64,000 bases of DNA from Cyanobium sp. M30B3 (lineage in GTDB: Bacteria > Cyanobacteriota > Cyanobacteriia > PCC-6307 > Cyanobiaceae). Under the pieces are notes generated by a model, which was not told where the DNA came from, searched no databases, and saw nothing but the letters and a program-made list of their open reading frames with translations. Below, piece by piece: positions 8,870-18,225 of the stretch. Made by a program: the position numbers and the translations under genes. Where the stretch lies: NCBI GenBank assembly GCA_018399015.1, contig CP073761.1:1550001-1614000 (forward strand). The letters run 5' to 3'. The first letter of the stretch is position 1. Every line of letters starts with the position of its first letter.

Positions 8870-10039
8870 GTGGTCGTTTCCATCGTGCTCCAGTTCAGCA
8901 AGTACCAAGGCCTGGGAAACGATTTCCTGATGGTCGACGGCCGCACGGCCGGCAACGACGACTGGCTCGGTCTCACGCCGGAGCGGATCCAGCGGCTCTG
9001 TGACCGGCGCTTCGGCATCGGCGCCGACGGCGTGATCCTGGCCCTGCCGCCCCGGGCCGGCGGCGAGCTGCGCATGCGCATCTTCAATGCCGACGGCAGC
9101 GAACCGGAGATGTGCGGCAACGGCATCCGCTGCCTGGCCCGCTTCCTGGCCGACAGCGATGGGGACCAGCCGGGTCGCAGCTGGCAGATCGAGACCCTGG
9201 CGGGTCGGATCGTGCCGGAGCTGCAGCCCGAAGGCACGGTTCGGGTGGACATGGGCGCACCCTTTCTGCAACCCGAACAGGTGCCCACCACCCTGGCCAC
9301 TGGCCCGGACGGCATCCCCCAGGGGGAGCTGGAGGCGGCGGGGGCGCGCTTCAGCGTGGGGGCCGCCGGCATGGGCAATCCCCACGTGGTGATCCCGGTG
9401 GCGGACCTGGCCGACGTGGACCTGGAGCGTTTCGGGGCGGCGCTGGAGGTGCACCCCGCCTTCCCGGCGCGCACCAACGTGCACTTCGTGCAGGTGCTGA
9501 GCCCCGACCACCTGCGGATGCGGGTGTGGGAACGGGGTGCCGGCCCCACCCTGGCCTGCGGCACCGGCGCCTGCGCCACCCTGGTGGTGTGCCACCGGCT
9601 GGGCCTGGCCGACCGCAGTGCCCGCCTCGACCTGCCCGGTGGCCCCCTCTGGATCGACTGGGATGCAGCCAGCGACCACCTGTTCATGACCGGTCCGGCT
9701 GAGGCCGTGTTCGACGCCGTGGTGACCCCGAAGCTCTGGGGGGAGGTGGATGTCGACCAGCCCGAGCCGTTGGCGGCCGCTCCTGAAGCCATGGCCGCCG
9801 CCAGCGGCGCATCCCCCGCGATCGACTGCGCCACGATCGACTGTGCCACGATCGACTGCGCCACCGTGTGCGTGAACGGCTGCATCCAGCCCGAGGCCTG
9901 CGCCTCGGCCGAGGCCAGGCAGCGGGTGGAGGCCCTGCTCAACAGCAGCTCCCTCGACGACCTGGTGGCCCTGGCCACCAATTCCCTCGAGGCACGCACC
10001 CGGGCCCGCTTCGAGCGCGACACCGGCCTGGGCGGCTGA
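8870..10039 (+). CDS. dapF: diaminopimelate epimerase with unusual Cys-rich C-terminal extension
   Basis: Converts LL- to meso-diaminopimelate for lysine and peptidoglycan synthesis. 389 residues, about 100 more than usual. The catalytic cysteine pair is intact: C82 in EPEMCGNGIRC and C230 in LACGTGACATL; the core ends near residue 285 (GPAEAVFDAV). The extra tail (about 290-389) has an Ala/Pro linker, then six cysteines between residues 320 and 344 (320, 325, 330, 334, 338, 344) and a helical C-terminus (QRVEALLNSSSLDDLVAL). Start is GTG at 8870; GTG at 8885 is an alternative. Heads a five-gene plus-strand run; the next gene starts three bases after its stop. Confidence 0.95.
   Translation: MVVSIVLQFSKYQGLGNDFLMVDGRTAGNDDWLGLTPERIQRLCDRRFGIGADGVILALPPRAGGELRMRIFNADGSEPEMCGNGIRCLARFLADSDGDQPGRSWQIETLAGRIVPELQPEGTVRVDMGAPFLQPEQVPTTLATGPDGIPQGELEAAGARFSVGAAGMGNPHVVIPVADLADVDLERFGAALEVHPAFPARTNVHFVQVLSPDHLRMRVWERGAGPTLACGTGACATLVVCHRLGLADRSARLDLPGGPLWIDWDAASDHLFMTGPAEAVFDAVVTPKLWGEVDVDQPEPLAAAPEAMAAASGASPAIDCATIDCATIDCATVCVNGCIQPEACASAEARQRVEALLNSSSLDDLVALATNSLEARTRARFERDTGLGG
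9821..9865 (+). repeat. three tandem 15-base repeats within dapF tail
   Basis: Units at 9821-9835, 9836-9850 and 9851-9865 read ATCGACTGYGCCACS with one or two differences. They encode IDCAT three times and so create the first three cysteines of the dapF tail cluster. Confidence 0.95.
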
Positions 10040-10042
10040 GCG

Positions 10043-11209
10043 ATGGCCGCGCCGGCGGGGATCTACCTGGATGCCAGTGCCACCACCCCCCCGGCGGCAG
10101 CGGTGCTGGCGGAGATGGCCGACCTGCAGGCCCGGGCCTGGGCCAACCCCTCGAGCCTGCATGGCTACGGCCTGGCGGCGGCTGAGGTGCTGGAACGGGC
10201 CCGCTGGCGCTGTGCCGCCGTGCTGGGCTGCAGCCCCGAGGAGCTGGTGTTCACCTCCGGCGGCACGGAGGCGATCCACCTGGCCCTGCTGGGCCATGGC
10301 GCCACCGTGGATCCGGGCCGCCTGCTGATCTCCGCCGTGGAGCACCCCGCCACGGTGGCAGCCGCCGCCCAGCTGGGGCGTCAGGGCTGGCAGGTGCGGC
10401 AGCTGCCGGTGGATCGCCTCGGCCGCCTCGAACTCCAGGCCCTGCAGGAGGCGCTGGAGCCCCCCACCCGGCTGGTGTCGCTGATCTGGGGCCAGAGCGA
10501 GGTGGGCACCCTGCAGCAGCTGGAGCCCATCGGCGAGCTCTGCCACCGGGCCGGCGTTCCCCTGCACGTGGATGCGGTGCAGGTGGTGGGCCATCGGCCC
10601 GTGGATTTCTCGGCCCTGCCGGTGGACCTGCTCAGCCTGGCGGCCCACAAGCTCCAGGGGCCCCGGGGGATCGGGGCCCTGCTGGTGCGGCGGGGGATGG
10701 CGCTGCTGCCCCTGCTGGCTGGCGGCGGCCAGGAGGGTGGCCGGCGGGCGGGCACGGAGCCCGTGGTGCTGGCCGCCGGCCTGGCCCGGGCCCTGGAGCT
10801 CAGCCAGCAGGCGGATCCGGCCATCCTGGCCGGACTGAGGGACGGCCTGCTGCAGGCCCTGCTGGAGCTGGAGGGCGTACGCCTGAGCGGGCCCGATCCC
10901 CGCAGCCATCCCGGCCAACGCCTGCCCCATCACCTCAGCGTGCTGGTGGCGGACCCGGCTGGTCGTGCCCTCAGCGGCCGCGCGCTGGTGCGGGAGCTGT
11001 GGCGCGAGGGCTATGCGCTGAGCAGTGGTTCCGCCTGCAGCAGCACCGGTTCGACCGCCAGCGCGGTGCTCCGGGCCATGGGCTTCGGCGAGGCGGAAGC
11101 CGCCTCTGGCCTGCGGTTGAGCCTCGGGCCCTGGCTCAGTCCCGATGATCTGGTGGGGGTGGCGCCAGCCCTGGAGCGGGCCCGCCAGCGGCTGGCAGCG
11201 ACCCCGTAG
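10043..11209 (+). CDS. cysteine desulfurase (NifS/IscS family)
   Basis: PLP enzyme taking sulfur from cysteine for Fe-S clusters, thiamine or tRNA thiolation. 388 residues, class V aminotransferase fold. Visible: N-terminal YLDASATTPP, the FTSGGTEAIHLAL cofactor-binding loop, HVDAVQ (Asp contacting PLP), the PLP lysine K203 in LAAHKLQGPRG, and the persulfide cysteine C332 in SSGSACSSTG on the flexible loop, as in group I enzymes. It is compatible with IscS-like function, but picocyanobacteria carry several desulfurases, so no gene symbol is given. Three bases downstream of dapF, 24 bases before the DUF1995 gene. Confidence 0.93.
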   Translation: MAAPAGIYLDASATTPPAAAVLAEMADLQARAWANPSSLHGYGLAAAEVLERARWRCAAVLGCSPEELVFTSGGTEAIHLALLGHGATVDPGRLLISAVEHPATVAAAAQLGRQGWQVRQLPVDRLGRLELQALQEALEPPTRLVSLIWGQSEVGTLQQLEPIGELCHRAGVPLHVDAVQVVGHRPVDFSALPVDLLSLAAHKLQGPRGIGALLVRRGMALLPLLAGGGQEGGRRAGTEPVVLAAGLARALELSQQADPAILAGLRDGLLQALLELEGVRLSGPDPRSHPGQRLPHHLSVLVADPAGRALSGRALVRELWREGYALSSGSACSSTGSTASAVLRAMGFGEAEAASGLRLSLGPWLSPDDLVGVAPALERARQRLAATP

Positions 11210-11233
11210 GGTCGCGCCAGTTGGCCCGACGCC

Positions 11234-11950
11234 ATGCTTCCCGCCGATCTGCGCAGCGCCGAGGCCCAGGCCCTGGAGGCCCTGCTCGCCGCCCTGCCCA
11301 GCCAGGCCCGCGGCCGCTGGAGCGTGGACTGGCGCTTCGAGGGGTTGCGCCTGCTGCCGGTGGCCCTGCGCCTGGCCGTCGCCCTGCAGGATGCGGGCCA
11401 GACCCTGCGGCTGGTGTTCGCCGATGCCGGCGCTGCCGCCCTGGCACGCCGCGATGCCCCCGAGCTGGCCGGTGGGATCGTGGATTTCCGTGGCCAGATG
11501 CGGCAGGCCGCCGAGCGGGCCGCGGGGGATGGGGGGGAGTCCCGGCAGGCGCACCCCCTGCTGGTGGCGGTGGCGCCCTCCCCGCCCGATTACGCCGATT
11601 TCGAGCAGCTCTGCGCCGGCCATGCCGGCTCCGTGGTGATGCTCAACGGCAGCCTGGAGGACGCCGCCGTGGGCATCGGCAGTGTGGCCCGCGAACGCCG
11701 GCGGGGGTTCCTCTCCCAGTGGCAGCCCGCCTACGCTCTGCAGCCCCTGGACGGGGCGGCCCTGCGCTTCGCCTTTCCCGGCCCCTGGGAGCTCTACCGC
11801 CAGGATCCCGACGGGTTCCGCCTGGCCGCCACCTTTGCGCAGCGGCCCGATCTGGAGATGCAGATGGCAGCGCTCGCCGGGGAAGGGGGTGCAGGCCTGG
11901 CCGGCAATCTGCGGGTTCTGGATGCCTTTGTCGAAGGGCTGCGCAACTGA
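11234..11950 (+). CDS. DUF1995 family protein
   Basis: 238 residues similar to the DUF1995 family of cyanobacteria and chloroplasts. The order of segments fits: RWSVDWRFEGLRLLPVALRL, then LVFADAGAAALA, a central LLVAVAPSPPDYADFE block, VVMLNGSLEDAAVG, and the C-terminal SQWQPAYALQPL with GPWELYRQDPDGFRL. Chloroplast members have been linked to photosystem assembly (LPA3); the bacterial role is not established. No signal peptide or membrane segment. Same operon-like run as dapF and the cysteine desulfurase. Confidence 0.8.
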   Translation: MLPADLRSAEAQALEALLAALPSQARGRWSVDWRFEGLRLLPVALRLAVALQDAGQTLRLVFADAGAAALARRDAPELAGGIVDFRGQMRQAAERAAGDGGESRQAHPLLVAVAPSPPDYADFEQLCAGHAGSVVMLNGSLEDAAVGIGSVARERRRGFLSQWQPAYALQPLDGAALRFAFPGPWELYRQDPDGFRLAATFAQRPDLEMQMAALAGEGGAGLAGNLRVLDAFVEGLRN

Positions 11951-12008
11951 GCCACCCTGGCCTGCCCTTGGAGATCTCCTTACACTGGCCCAGCTTTTGC
12001 GGTGCACC

Positions 12009-12539
12009 ATGGCAGCTGATTCAACCCAGGGATCTCCGCGGCGCTGGAGCCTGGTGGATCTCGGTGCCGCCGTCGCCGTGGTGCTCGCTGCCGGTGGCGT
12101 GATCTGGAGCCCCAAGCTGTCCGGCGCGGTGGCCAAGGCCACCGGTGCGCTGGTGCCGGTCACCGTAACTGTGGATGTGCGGGGGGTTCCCGTTGCCGAT
12201 CCTGCCGCCCTGATCGCAGCGGCGCGCGAGGAGGGCAAGGTGGCGATCGTGATCCGCAACCAGCCGCACGGCACCGTGAAGATCGCCTCGATCAATCCCC
12301 TGCCCCGCCGTCTGGTGTCCCTTCAGCCCAATGGCCAGGTGGTCACTGCGGCCGACCCCAACCAGGCCAACTTCAGCACCCTGGATGCCCGCTTGCAGCT
12401 GGAAGGCCAGGGCCGCAAGGTGGGCGGCGGTGTTGTCTTCGGCAACCAGAACATCAAGGTGGGAGCGCCTGTGGAGATCGAGGGCGAGGGCTTCCGCGTG
12501 AATGGTTCGGTCACCGGTATCGCCATCGGCAGGGGTTGA
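12009..12539 (+). CDS. DUF4330 family membrane-anchored protein
   Basis: 176 residues. ATG at 12009 gives MAADSTQGSPRRWSLVDL and then one membrane helix (about residues 17-36, AAVAVVLAAGGVIWSP), followed by an exported or periplasmic beta-rich domain (VTVTVDVRGVPV, KVAIVIRNQPHG, FGNQNIKVGAPVEIEGEGF). This layout is the DUF4330 family, widespread and uncharacterised in cyanobacteria. It ends four bases before the ATG used here for the next gene. Confidence 0.8.
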   Translation: MAADSTQGSPRRWSLVDLGAAVAVVLAAGGVIWSPKLSGAVAKATGALVPVTVTVDVRGVPVADPAALIAAAREEGKVAIVIRNQPHGTVKIASINPLPRRLVSLQPNGQVVTAADPNQANFSTLDARLQLEGQGRKVGGGVVFGNQNIKVGAPVEIEGEGFRVNGSVTGIAIGRG

Positions 12540-12543
12540 ACCG

Positions 12544-13872
12544 ATGCCCCTCCTGACCCCTGACACCAGCACCAGCACCAGCATGCGCCGCCGCTGCCTC
12601 CCCCTGCTCCTGGCCCTTGCCGTGCTCCAACCCGGAGCGGTGCTGGCCCAGGTGAGCATCCCCCCGGCTGACCCCTCCAGGTTCGAGCCCTCCACGGTGG
12701 CCAACCTGCCGCCGCCGCCCGCCGCCGTCGGTCTGCCCATGCTGCAGAACCAGTTGGCCTGCGGTGCCCTGCAGCAGCGGCTGCAGGGCTCCCTGGCTGC
12801 GGCCAGCGGCTCCTGGAGCGTCACGGTGGCCGATGCCCGCGGCCGGCTCCTGGCCGACTACAATGGCACCTTGCCCCGGGTGCCGGCCTCCAACCAGAAG
12901 CTGGTGAGCACGGCCTTCGCCCTCGACCGGCTCGGCCCCGACTACCGGCTCTCCACCCGTCTCTGGCAATTGCCGGATGGCAACCTGCGGCTCACCGGTG
13001 AGGGGGACCCCGACCTGGCCCTGCCCCAGCTCCAGCGTTTCGCCATGCTGGCCCTCGGTTCCGGTGGCAGCCGCGGCTCCGGTGGCCCTGCCGTGCGGCT
13101 GGAGTTGGCCGAGGAGCCGCGCCAGGAGTGGTGGCCCAGCGGCTGGCACCCGGCGGATCGCAGCTATGCCTACGGTGCGCCGATCACCCGCCTGGCGGTC
13201 ACCAGCAACGCCATTCACGACGCTGTGGCCAATCCCCCCTCCCGCCTCCAGGCGCTGCTGCAGCGCTCGATGGAGCAACAGGGTGGCCGGGCGCAGATCG
13301 CCATGGTCTCGGCCCGCACCCCCCTGCCGGCAGATGCGGTGGTGCTGCATGAGGAGCTGTCAGCGCCGATGCACAACCTGCTCAGCCTGGCCAACAGCGA
13401 CAGCCATAACTTCACGGCCGAAGTGCTGATGCGCCAGGCGGCCGGCACCTGGGATCTGGGCCAGGCTCGGATCCGCACCAGCCAATGGCTGTTTGCCCAG
13501 TCCCTGCCGATGCAGGGGGTGCGGATCGCCGATGGCAGCGGCCTCGACCGGGCCAACCGGCTCACCAGCCGCTTTCTCACGGCCCTGCTGCTGCGCATGG
13601 ATCAGCACCCCTACGGCCGCAATTACCTGGCCTCCATGGCCGTGGCCGGCCAGCGGGGTAGCCTGCGCAACCTCTACAAAGGCAGCAGCCTTGAGGGGCG
13701 CTTCTATGGCAAGACCGGCACCCTCACCGGGGTGCGTTCGATCAGCGGCATCCTGCTCACCAATGACGGCCCCCGCTACGTGAGCACGATCGGGATTGGC
13801 TCCAGCAACCCCAACACGGTGATCGGGCAGGTGCTGCGCACTGTGCAGAACACCAGCCTCTGCCCGATCTGA
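12544..13872 (+). CDS. dacB: D-alanyl-D-alanine carboxypeptidase/endopeptidase, PBP4 (DacB) family
   Basis: Periplasmic serine peptidase of family S13 that trims or cleaves peptidoglycan cross-links. Signal peptide MRRRCLPLLLALAVLQPGAVLA begins at an internal ATG (12583); ATG 12544 is four bases after the preceding stop, so either may be the start. All penicillin-binding motifs are present: SNQK (S116-K119 counted from 12544), SHN (S287-N289) and KTG (K390-G392 in YGKTGTLTG). Length 442 residues is within the family range. Together with the amidase, lysozyme-like and SpoIID genes it makes the window rich in wall-remodelling enzymes. Confidence 0.9.
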   Translation: MPLLTPDTSTSTSMRRRCLPLLLALAVLQPGAVLAQVSIPPADPSRFEPSTVANLPPPPAAVGLPMLQNQLACGALQQRLQGSLAAASGSWSVTVADARGRLLADYNGTLPRVPASNQKLVSTAFALDRLGPDYRLSTRLWQLPDGNLRLTGEGDPDLALPQLQRFAMLALGSGGSRGSGGPAVRLELAEEPRQEWWPSGWHPADRSYAYGAPITRLAVTSNAIHDAVANPPSRLQALLQRSMEQQGGRAQIAMVSARTPLPADAVVLHEELSAPMHNLLSLANSDSHNFTAEVLMRQAAGTWDLGQARIRTSQWLFAQSLPMQGVRIADGSGLDRANRLTSRFLTALLLRMDQHPYGRNYLASMAVAGQRGSLRNLYKGSSLEGRFYGKTGTLTGVRSISGILLTNDGPRYVSTIGIGSSNPNTVIGQVLRTVQNTSLCPI

Positions 13873-13875
13873 CCG

Positions 13876-14799
13876 TCAGCCGGCCATCTGGCGCAGGGTG
13901 TTCACCACACGCCTGCGCTTGCTGCCGGAAGAGCCTCGGCTTCCGCTGCCCCCACTGGCGCCAGCGGAAGCGGCCCGACCTGCGCCATCGGCCGGGCTGG
14001 GCCCCTCAGCCACCTGCAGGCGCACCAGCTCGTTGCGGCCGGCTGCCACCACCTGCCCCAGTTCCTTGAGCCGGCCTTCCAGTTCACCGAGCACCTGCTC
14101 GGCATAGCGGTTGGCCCCCTCACTGATGCCCGCGGCCTCCTTCCTGGTGCGGGTCACCAGCTGGTCGCACTGCTGCTGGGTCTGCTGACGGAACTGCAGC
14201 GCGTCGTTCTGCAGGCGTTCGGCTTCCGCCTGGCTTTCCCGCTGGATGCGCAGGCCCTCCTGGCGGATCTGCTCCAGCTCGGCCATCGCCTGCTGGCGGT
14301 TGCGCTCGTGCTGCTCCAGCAGCAGACGGTTGCGCTCGGCCGCCTCCTGCTCCAGCTGCTGCCGTCGGGTGGCGAACTGCTGCTCCATCTGGGCCAGGCG
14401 GCCCTGGTGGTCCTGCTCGGCGGCGGCGGCCTGCTGGCGGCCCTGCAGCAGCAGCTGCTCGCATTGCTGGCGGGCCTGCTCCCGCAGGTCTGCCACCTGG
14501 CGTTCAGCCTCCTGGCGGATGGAGGCGTTGTTGATCAGTTGCTCCCGCTCGCGCTGGGCCGTGGCCACGATCTCATCAGCCTGGCGGCGGGCCTGGGCGA
14601 TGAACTCCTCCCGCTGGCGGATCAGTTCGGCCGCCTGGTTGATCTGGGCCGGCAGCGCTTCCCGCACGGCATCCATCACTTCGATGGCGTCCTGCTCGTT
14701 CACCAGACGGCCACCGCTGAACGGAACGCGGGTGCCCTCCAGCACGACCTCCTCGAGCTGGTCGAGCTGATCAAGGATGGTGATGCTGGCCTCAGCCAT
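13876..14799 (-). CDS. coiled-coil protein, possibly DivIVA/Cdv3-like
   Basis: 307 residues. A conserved N-terminal segment ([19 protein letters not shown], then [29 protein letters not shown]) is followed from about residue 55 to 230 by an unbroken Gln/Glu/Arg-rich heptad coiled coil, and by a Gly/Ser-rich low-complexity tail ending in a basic patch ([16 protein letters not shown]). The arrangement recalls DivIVA-like Cdv3 of cyanobacteria and, superficially, ATP synthase b subunits. The function given is an inference from layout. It overlaps the 3' end of coaD by eight bases and is thus cotranslated with it. Confidence 0.65.
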   Translation of the reverse strand: MAEASITILDQLDQLEEVVLEGTRVPFSGGRLVNEQDAIEVMDAVREALPAQINQAAELIRQREEFIAQARRQADEIVATAQREREQLINNASIRQEAERQVADLREQARQQCEQLLLQGRQQAAAAEQDHQGRLAQMEQQFATRRQQLEQEAAERNRLLLEQHERNRQQAMAELEQIRQEGLRIQRESQAEAERLQNDALQFRQQTQQQCDQLVTRTRKEAAGISEGANRYAEQVLGELEGRLKELGQVVAAGRNELVRLQVAEGPSPADGAGRAASAGASGGSGSRGSSGSKRRRVVNTLRQMAG

Positions 14800-15295
14800 T
14801 GATGCCCCGGGGTGAGTCGCTCCGATTAAAAAGCCTCGTCAGGTCTTCCGCCACACCTGGCGGCACCAGATGGCCCACTTCGCCCCCGAAACGGGCCACC
14901 TCCTTCACCACGGAGCTGCTCAGAAAGCTGTGCTGCACGGCGGTGGCCAGGAACAGGGTCTCCACACCCGGGGCCAGGCTGTGGTTGGTGTGGGCGATCT
15001 GCAGCTCGAACTCGAAGTCGCTCATCGCCCGCAGGCCCCGCAGGATCACGCCTGCACCGCTTTGGCGGGCGTATTCCACGGTGAGACCGTCGAAACTGCC
15101 CACCTCCACGCCCCGCAGGTGAGCGGTGGAGCGGCGAATCTGCTGCAGCCGTTGCTCGAGGCTGAAGGCCGGCGTCTTGCCAGGGTTCTGCAACACGGCC
15201 ACGATCACGCCATCGAACAGGCGGGCCGCCCGCTCGATCAGGTCGAGGTGGCCGAGGGTGAGCGGGTCGAAGCTGCCGGGGTAGAGGGCACGCAT
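14792..15295 (-). CDS. coaD: phosphopantetheine adenylyltransferase
   Basis: Penultimate step of coenzyme A synthesis: ATP plus 4'-phosphopantetheine to dephospho-CoA. 167 residues, the family norm. Nucleotidyltransferase motif [17 protein letters not shown] at the N-terminus (TxGH), then [43 protein letters not shown] and the [16 protein letters not shown] segment near the C-terminus. Divergent from the flavin reductase-like gene, with 74 bases between starts. Confidence 0.97.
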   Translation of the reverse strand: MRALYPGSFDPLTLGHLDLIERAARLFDGVIVAVLQNPGKTPAFSLEQRLQQIRRSTAHLRGVEVGSFDGLTVEYARQSGAGVILRGLRAMSDFEFELQIAHTNHSLAPGVETLFLATAVQHSFLSSSVVKEVARFGGEVGHLVPPGVAEDLTRLFNRSDSPRGING

Positions 15296-15369
15296 CGGGT
15301 CAGCCTATGGCGACCCGCCCCGTTTCTAGAGTTCAACCTCTGTTCCGCGCCCTGCGCTCCCTGTCCGCC

Positions 15370-15858
15370 ATGGCCCCCACCCTGAACGCCGCCGCCAAGA
15401 AGACCCTGCTGCGCAAGATCCCCCACGGCGTGTTCATCTGCGGTGTGGCCGAGGGCGAGGAGGTGAACGGCTTCACCGCCAGCTGGGTGACCCAGGGCAG
15501 CTTCGAGCCGCCGCTGGTGGTGATGGCAGTGCGGGCTGACAGCACCAGCAACGGCATGATCCAGCGCACAGGCCGCTTCAGCCTCAACGTGCTCAAGGCC
15601 GACCAGAAGGACCTGGCGGCCGTGTTCTTCAAGCCCCAGAAGGGGGTGGGTGGCCGCTTCGACGCCGCCCCGTTCAGCCTCGGCGAGCTGGGGCTGCCGG
15701 TCCTCGACGATGCTGTGGGGGCGGTGGAGTGCGAGCTGGTGGGTCAGGTGGCCCACGGCGACCACACCGTCTTTGTGGGCGAGGTCAAGACCGCCACCCT
15801 GCACGCCGATGGCCCGGCCCTGGAGCTCGGTGCCACCGGCTGGCAATACGGCGGTTGA
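15370..15858 (+). CDS. flavin reductase-like domain protein
   Basis: 162 residues with the FMN-binding split-barrel of flavin reductase-like proteins: [35 protein letters not shown] followed by [15 protein letters not shown] and AVFFKPQKG. In cyanobacteria this domain forms the C-terminus of flavodiiron proteins and also occurs alone, as here; the stand-alone function is not known. ATG 15370 is chosen over an in-frame ATG at 15307 because family likeness begins right after it. Ends two bases before the uvrC start. Confidence 0.85.
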   Translation: MAPTLNAAAKKTLLRKIPHGVFICGVAEGEEVNGFTASWVTQGSFEPPLVVMAVRADSTSNGMIQRTGRFSLNVLKADQKDLAAVFFKPQKGVGGRFDAAPFSLGELGLPVLDDAVGAVECELVGQVAHGDHTVFVGEVKTATLHADGPALELGATGWQYGG

Positions 15859-15859
15859 C

Positions 15860-17902
15860 TTGAGCATCCGGCCCCTGCTGCAGCAACCGGATCGGCTCAA
15901 GGCCCGGCTCAGGGAGGTGCCCTCCGAGCCGGGCTGCTATCTGATGCGCGACGCCGACGACCGCATTCTCTACATCGGCAAGGCCAAGGTGCTGCGCAAC
16001 CGGGTGCGCAGTTACTTCCAGAGCGGCAGCGGCCACGGCCACAGCCCCCGCATCCGGCTGATGGTGCGGCAGGTGTGCGAGATCGAGTTCATCGTCACCG
16101 ACAGCGAGGCCGAGGCCCTGGCGCTCGAGGCCAACCTGATCAAGCAGAACCAGCCGCACTTCAACGTGCTGCTCAAGGACGACAAGAAATACCCCTATCT
16201 CTGCATCACCTGGAGCGAGGCCTACCCGCGCATCTTCATCACCCGGCGCCGCCGCTTCCGCTCCCCCCTCGATCGCTTCTATGGCCCCTATGTGGATGTG
16301 GGCCTGCTGCGGCGCACCCTGGCCCTGGTGAAGCGGGTGTTCCCCCTGCGCCAGCGTCCCCAGCCGCTGTACAGGGAGCGCACCTGCCTCAACTACGACA
16401 TCGGCCGCTGCCCGGGGGTGTGTCAGCAGAAGATCAGCTCGGACGACTACCACCGCACCCTGCGCCAGGTGGCGATGGTGTTCCAGGGCCGCAACGAGGA
16501 ACTGCTGCAGCTGCTGCAGGAGCAGATGGAGCGCTATGCCGAGCGCCTCGATTTCGAGAGTGCCGCCCGGGTGCGCGACCAGCTCCAGGGCCTCGACACC
16601 CTCACCGCCGACCAGAAGATGAGCATCGGCGACAGCTCGGTGAGCCGCGATGTCATCGCCCTGGCGGCGGATGGTCGGGTGGCGGCGGTGCAGCTGTTCC
16701 AGATGCGGGCCGGCAAGCTGGTGGGGCGGCTGGGCTACACCGCAGACGCCGATGCCCTGGAGCCGGGCCGCATCCTGCAGACCGTGATCGAGGAGCACTA
16801 CAGCCAGGTGGAGGGGGTGGAGATCCCGCCCGAGCTGCTGGTGCAGCACCCCTTGCCCCAGCAGGCCCTGATCGAGGAGTGGCTGGGCGAGCTGCGGGGC
16901 CGCAAGGTGAAGCTGGCGGTGCCCCAGCGGCAGCAGAAGGCGGATCTGATCGAACTGGTGGTGCGCAACGCCAGCTACGAGCTCCAGCGCGCCCAGCGGG
17001 CCAGTGAACAGAACCTGCTGGCCACGGAAGACCTGGCCCAGCTGCTGGAGTTGCCCAGCCCGCCACGGCGGATCGAGGGCTACGACATCAGCCACATCCA
17101 GGGCAGCGACGCGGTTGCCTCCCAGGTGGTGTTCATCGATGGGCTGCCGGCCAAGCAGCACTACCGCAAGTACAGGATCCGCAGTGCGGCCGTACGCGCC
17201 GGCCACTCCGACGACTTCATGAGCATGGCGGAGGTGATCCGCCGCCGTTTCCGCCGCTGGGCGCAGGTCAAGGCCGAAGGTGGCGATCTGCGGGAGCTGC
17301 GCAGGGCAGCGGGCAGCGCCCTGCACACCGGCGGCCTCAACGACTGGCCCGACGTGGTGATGATCGACGGCGGCAAGGGCCAGCTCTCGGCGGTGATGGA
17401 GGCCCTGCGGGAGCTGGACCTCGATCAGGAGCTGGTGGTGTGTTCCCTGGCCAAGCAGCGCGAGGAGGTGTTCGTGCCAGGGGCAAAGGAGCCGCTGGAG
17501 AGTGAGGCCGACCAGCTGGGGGTGCAGCTGCTGCGCCGCCTGCGCGATGAGGCCCACCGCTTCGCCGTGAGTTTCCACCGCCAGCAGCGCGGTGAGCGCA
17601 TGACCCGCTCCCGCCTCTCCGACATTCCCGGTCTCGGGCCCAAGCGGATCAAGGAGCTGCTGGCCCACTTCCGCTCGATCGATGCCATCCAGCTGGCCAG
17701 CGTCGACACCCTGGCGGCGGCGCCCGGCATGGGACCGGCCCTCGCCCGCCAGGTGTGGGAGTACTTCCATCCAAGCGACAGCCATCCCAGCGACAGCCAG
17801 GAGGGTGGTCGGGGCGATTCCGATGTTGCGGTTGTGGATGGGGAGCCCTACCGGCCCGTGGACAATGGCCCTGTTCCCATGCCCATGGAGCTGGCCAGTT
17901 GA
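15860..17902 (+). CDS. uvrC: UvrABC system protein C
   Basis: Dual-incision nuclease of nucleotide excision repair. 680 residues from a TTG start at 15860, two bases past the previous stop; protein begins [17 protein letters not shown]. Domains in order: GIY-YIG nuclease ([25 protein letters not shown]), cysteine cluster around [18 protein letters not shown] motif ([10 protein letters not shown] region), RNase H-like endonuclease domain ([31 protein letters not shown]), and C-terminal helix-hairpin-helix pair ([28 protein letters not shown]). A 60-residue tail with a repeated HPSDS motif follows. TTGA overlap with the next gene. Confidence 0.96.
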   Translation: MSIRPLLQQPDRLKARLREVPSEPGCYLMRDADDRILYIGKAKVLRNRVRSYFQSGSGHGHSPRIRLMVRQVCEIEFIVTDSEAEALALEANLIKQNQPHFNVLLKDDKKYPYLCITWSEAYPRIFITRRRRFRSPLDRFYGPYVDVGLLRRTLALVKRVFPLRQRPQPLYRERTCLNYDIGRCPGVCQQKISSDDYHRTLRQVAMVFQGRNEELLQLLQEQMERYAERLDFESAARVRDQLQGLDTLTADQKMSIGDSSVSRDVIALAADGRVAAVQLFQMRAGKLVGRLGYTADADALEPGRILQTVIEEHYSQVEGVEIPPELLVQHPLPQQALIEEWLGELRGRKVKLAVPQRQQKADLIELVVRNASYELQRAQRASEQNLLATEDLAQLLELPSPPRRIEGYDISHIQGSDAVASQVVFIDGLPAKQHYRKYRIRSAAVRAGHSDDFMSMAEVIRRRFRRWAQVKAEGGDLRELRRAAGSALHTGGLNDWPDVVMIDGGKGQLSAVMEALRELDLDQELVVCSLAKQREEVFVPGAKEPLESEADQLGVQLLRRLRDEAHRFAVSFHRQQRGERMTRSRLSDIPGLGPKRIKELLAHFRSIDAIQLASVDTLAAAPGMGPALARQVWEYFHPSDSHPSDSQEGGRGDSDVAVVDGEPYRPVDNGPVPMPMELAS

Positions 17903-18222
17903 GGCCCCTGCTGCCCACCCTGCTCTGGAGCGGCCTGCTTCTGGGCCTGTTGATCGCGATGCTCCTGTTGCCCCTGCCCCTGCGGGGTGCCGCCGTGGCT
18001 GCGCCGGGCCTCTGCGTGGGGCCGGTGTGCGGCGATGAGATCACCCGCAGCGCCCAGCACCACTGGCAGCTGCGGCTGCGGGTGAACGACCAGCAGGGCC
18101 ATCGCGAACGGCTGGTGGTCGACTGCCGCAATGGCGTCCTCAGCCCCCAGGCTGGACCTGTGGACCGGGGCTATGCCGCCGCCATGGCCCGGCGCGCCTG
18201 TCGTCTGGCCGGGGAGGTCTGA
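17899..18222 (+). CDS. small exported hypothetical protein
   Basis: 107 residues from TTG at 17899, overlapping the uvrC stop by four bases. A strong hydrophobic N-terminus (about residues 3-31, [20 protein letters not shown]) ends at AVAAPG, a plausible signal cleavage site. The mature part has four cysteines ([28 protein letters not shown]) that could form two disulfides. No family recognised. Frame, coupling to uvrC and four-base spacing to the CPBP gene support it as real. Confidence 0.65.
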   Translation: MRPLLPTLLWSGLLLGLLIAMLLLPLPLRGAAVAAPGLCVGPVCGDEITRSAQHHWQLRLRVNDQQGHRERLVVDCRNGVLSPQAGPVDRGYAAAMARRACRLAGEV

Positions 18223-18225
18223 CCC

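Noticed and set aside
9821-9865. Tandem 15-base units as a CRISPR or binding-site array
   Set aside because: They are in frame within dapF, have no spacers and simply encode IDCAT three times.
8777-12295. Minus-strand frame of about 1170 codons opposite dapF, the cysteine desulfurase and DUF1995
   Set aside because: Crosses several well-supported plus-strand genes and translates to repetitive Gly/Gln/His text; a GC artefact.
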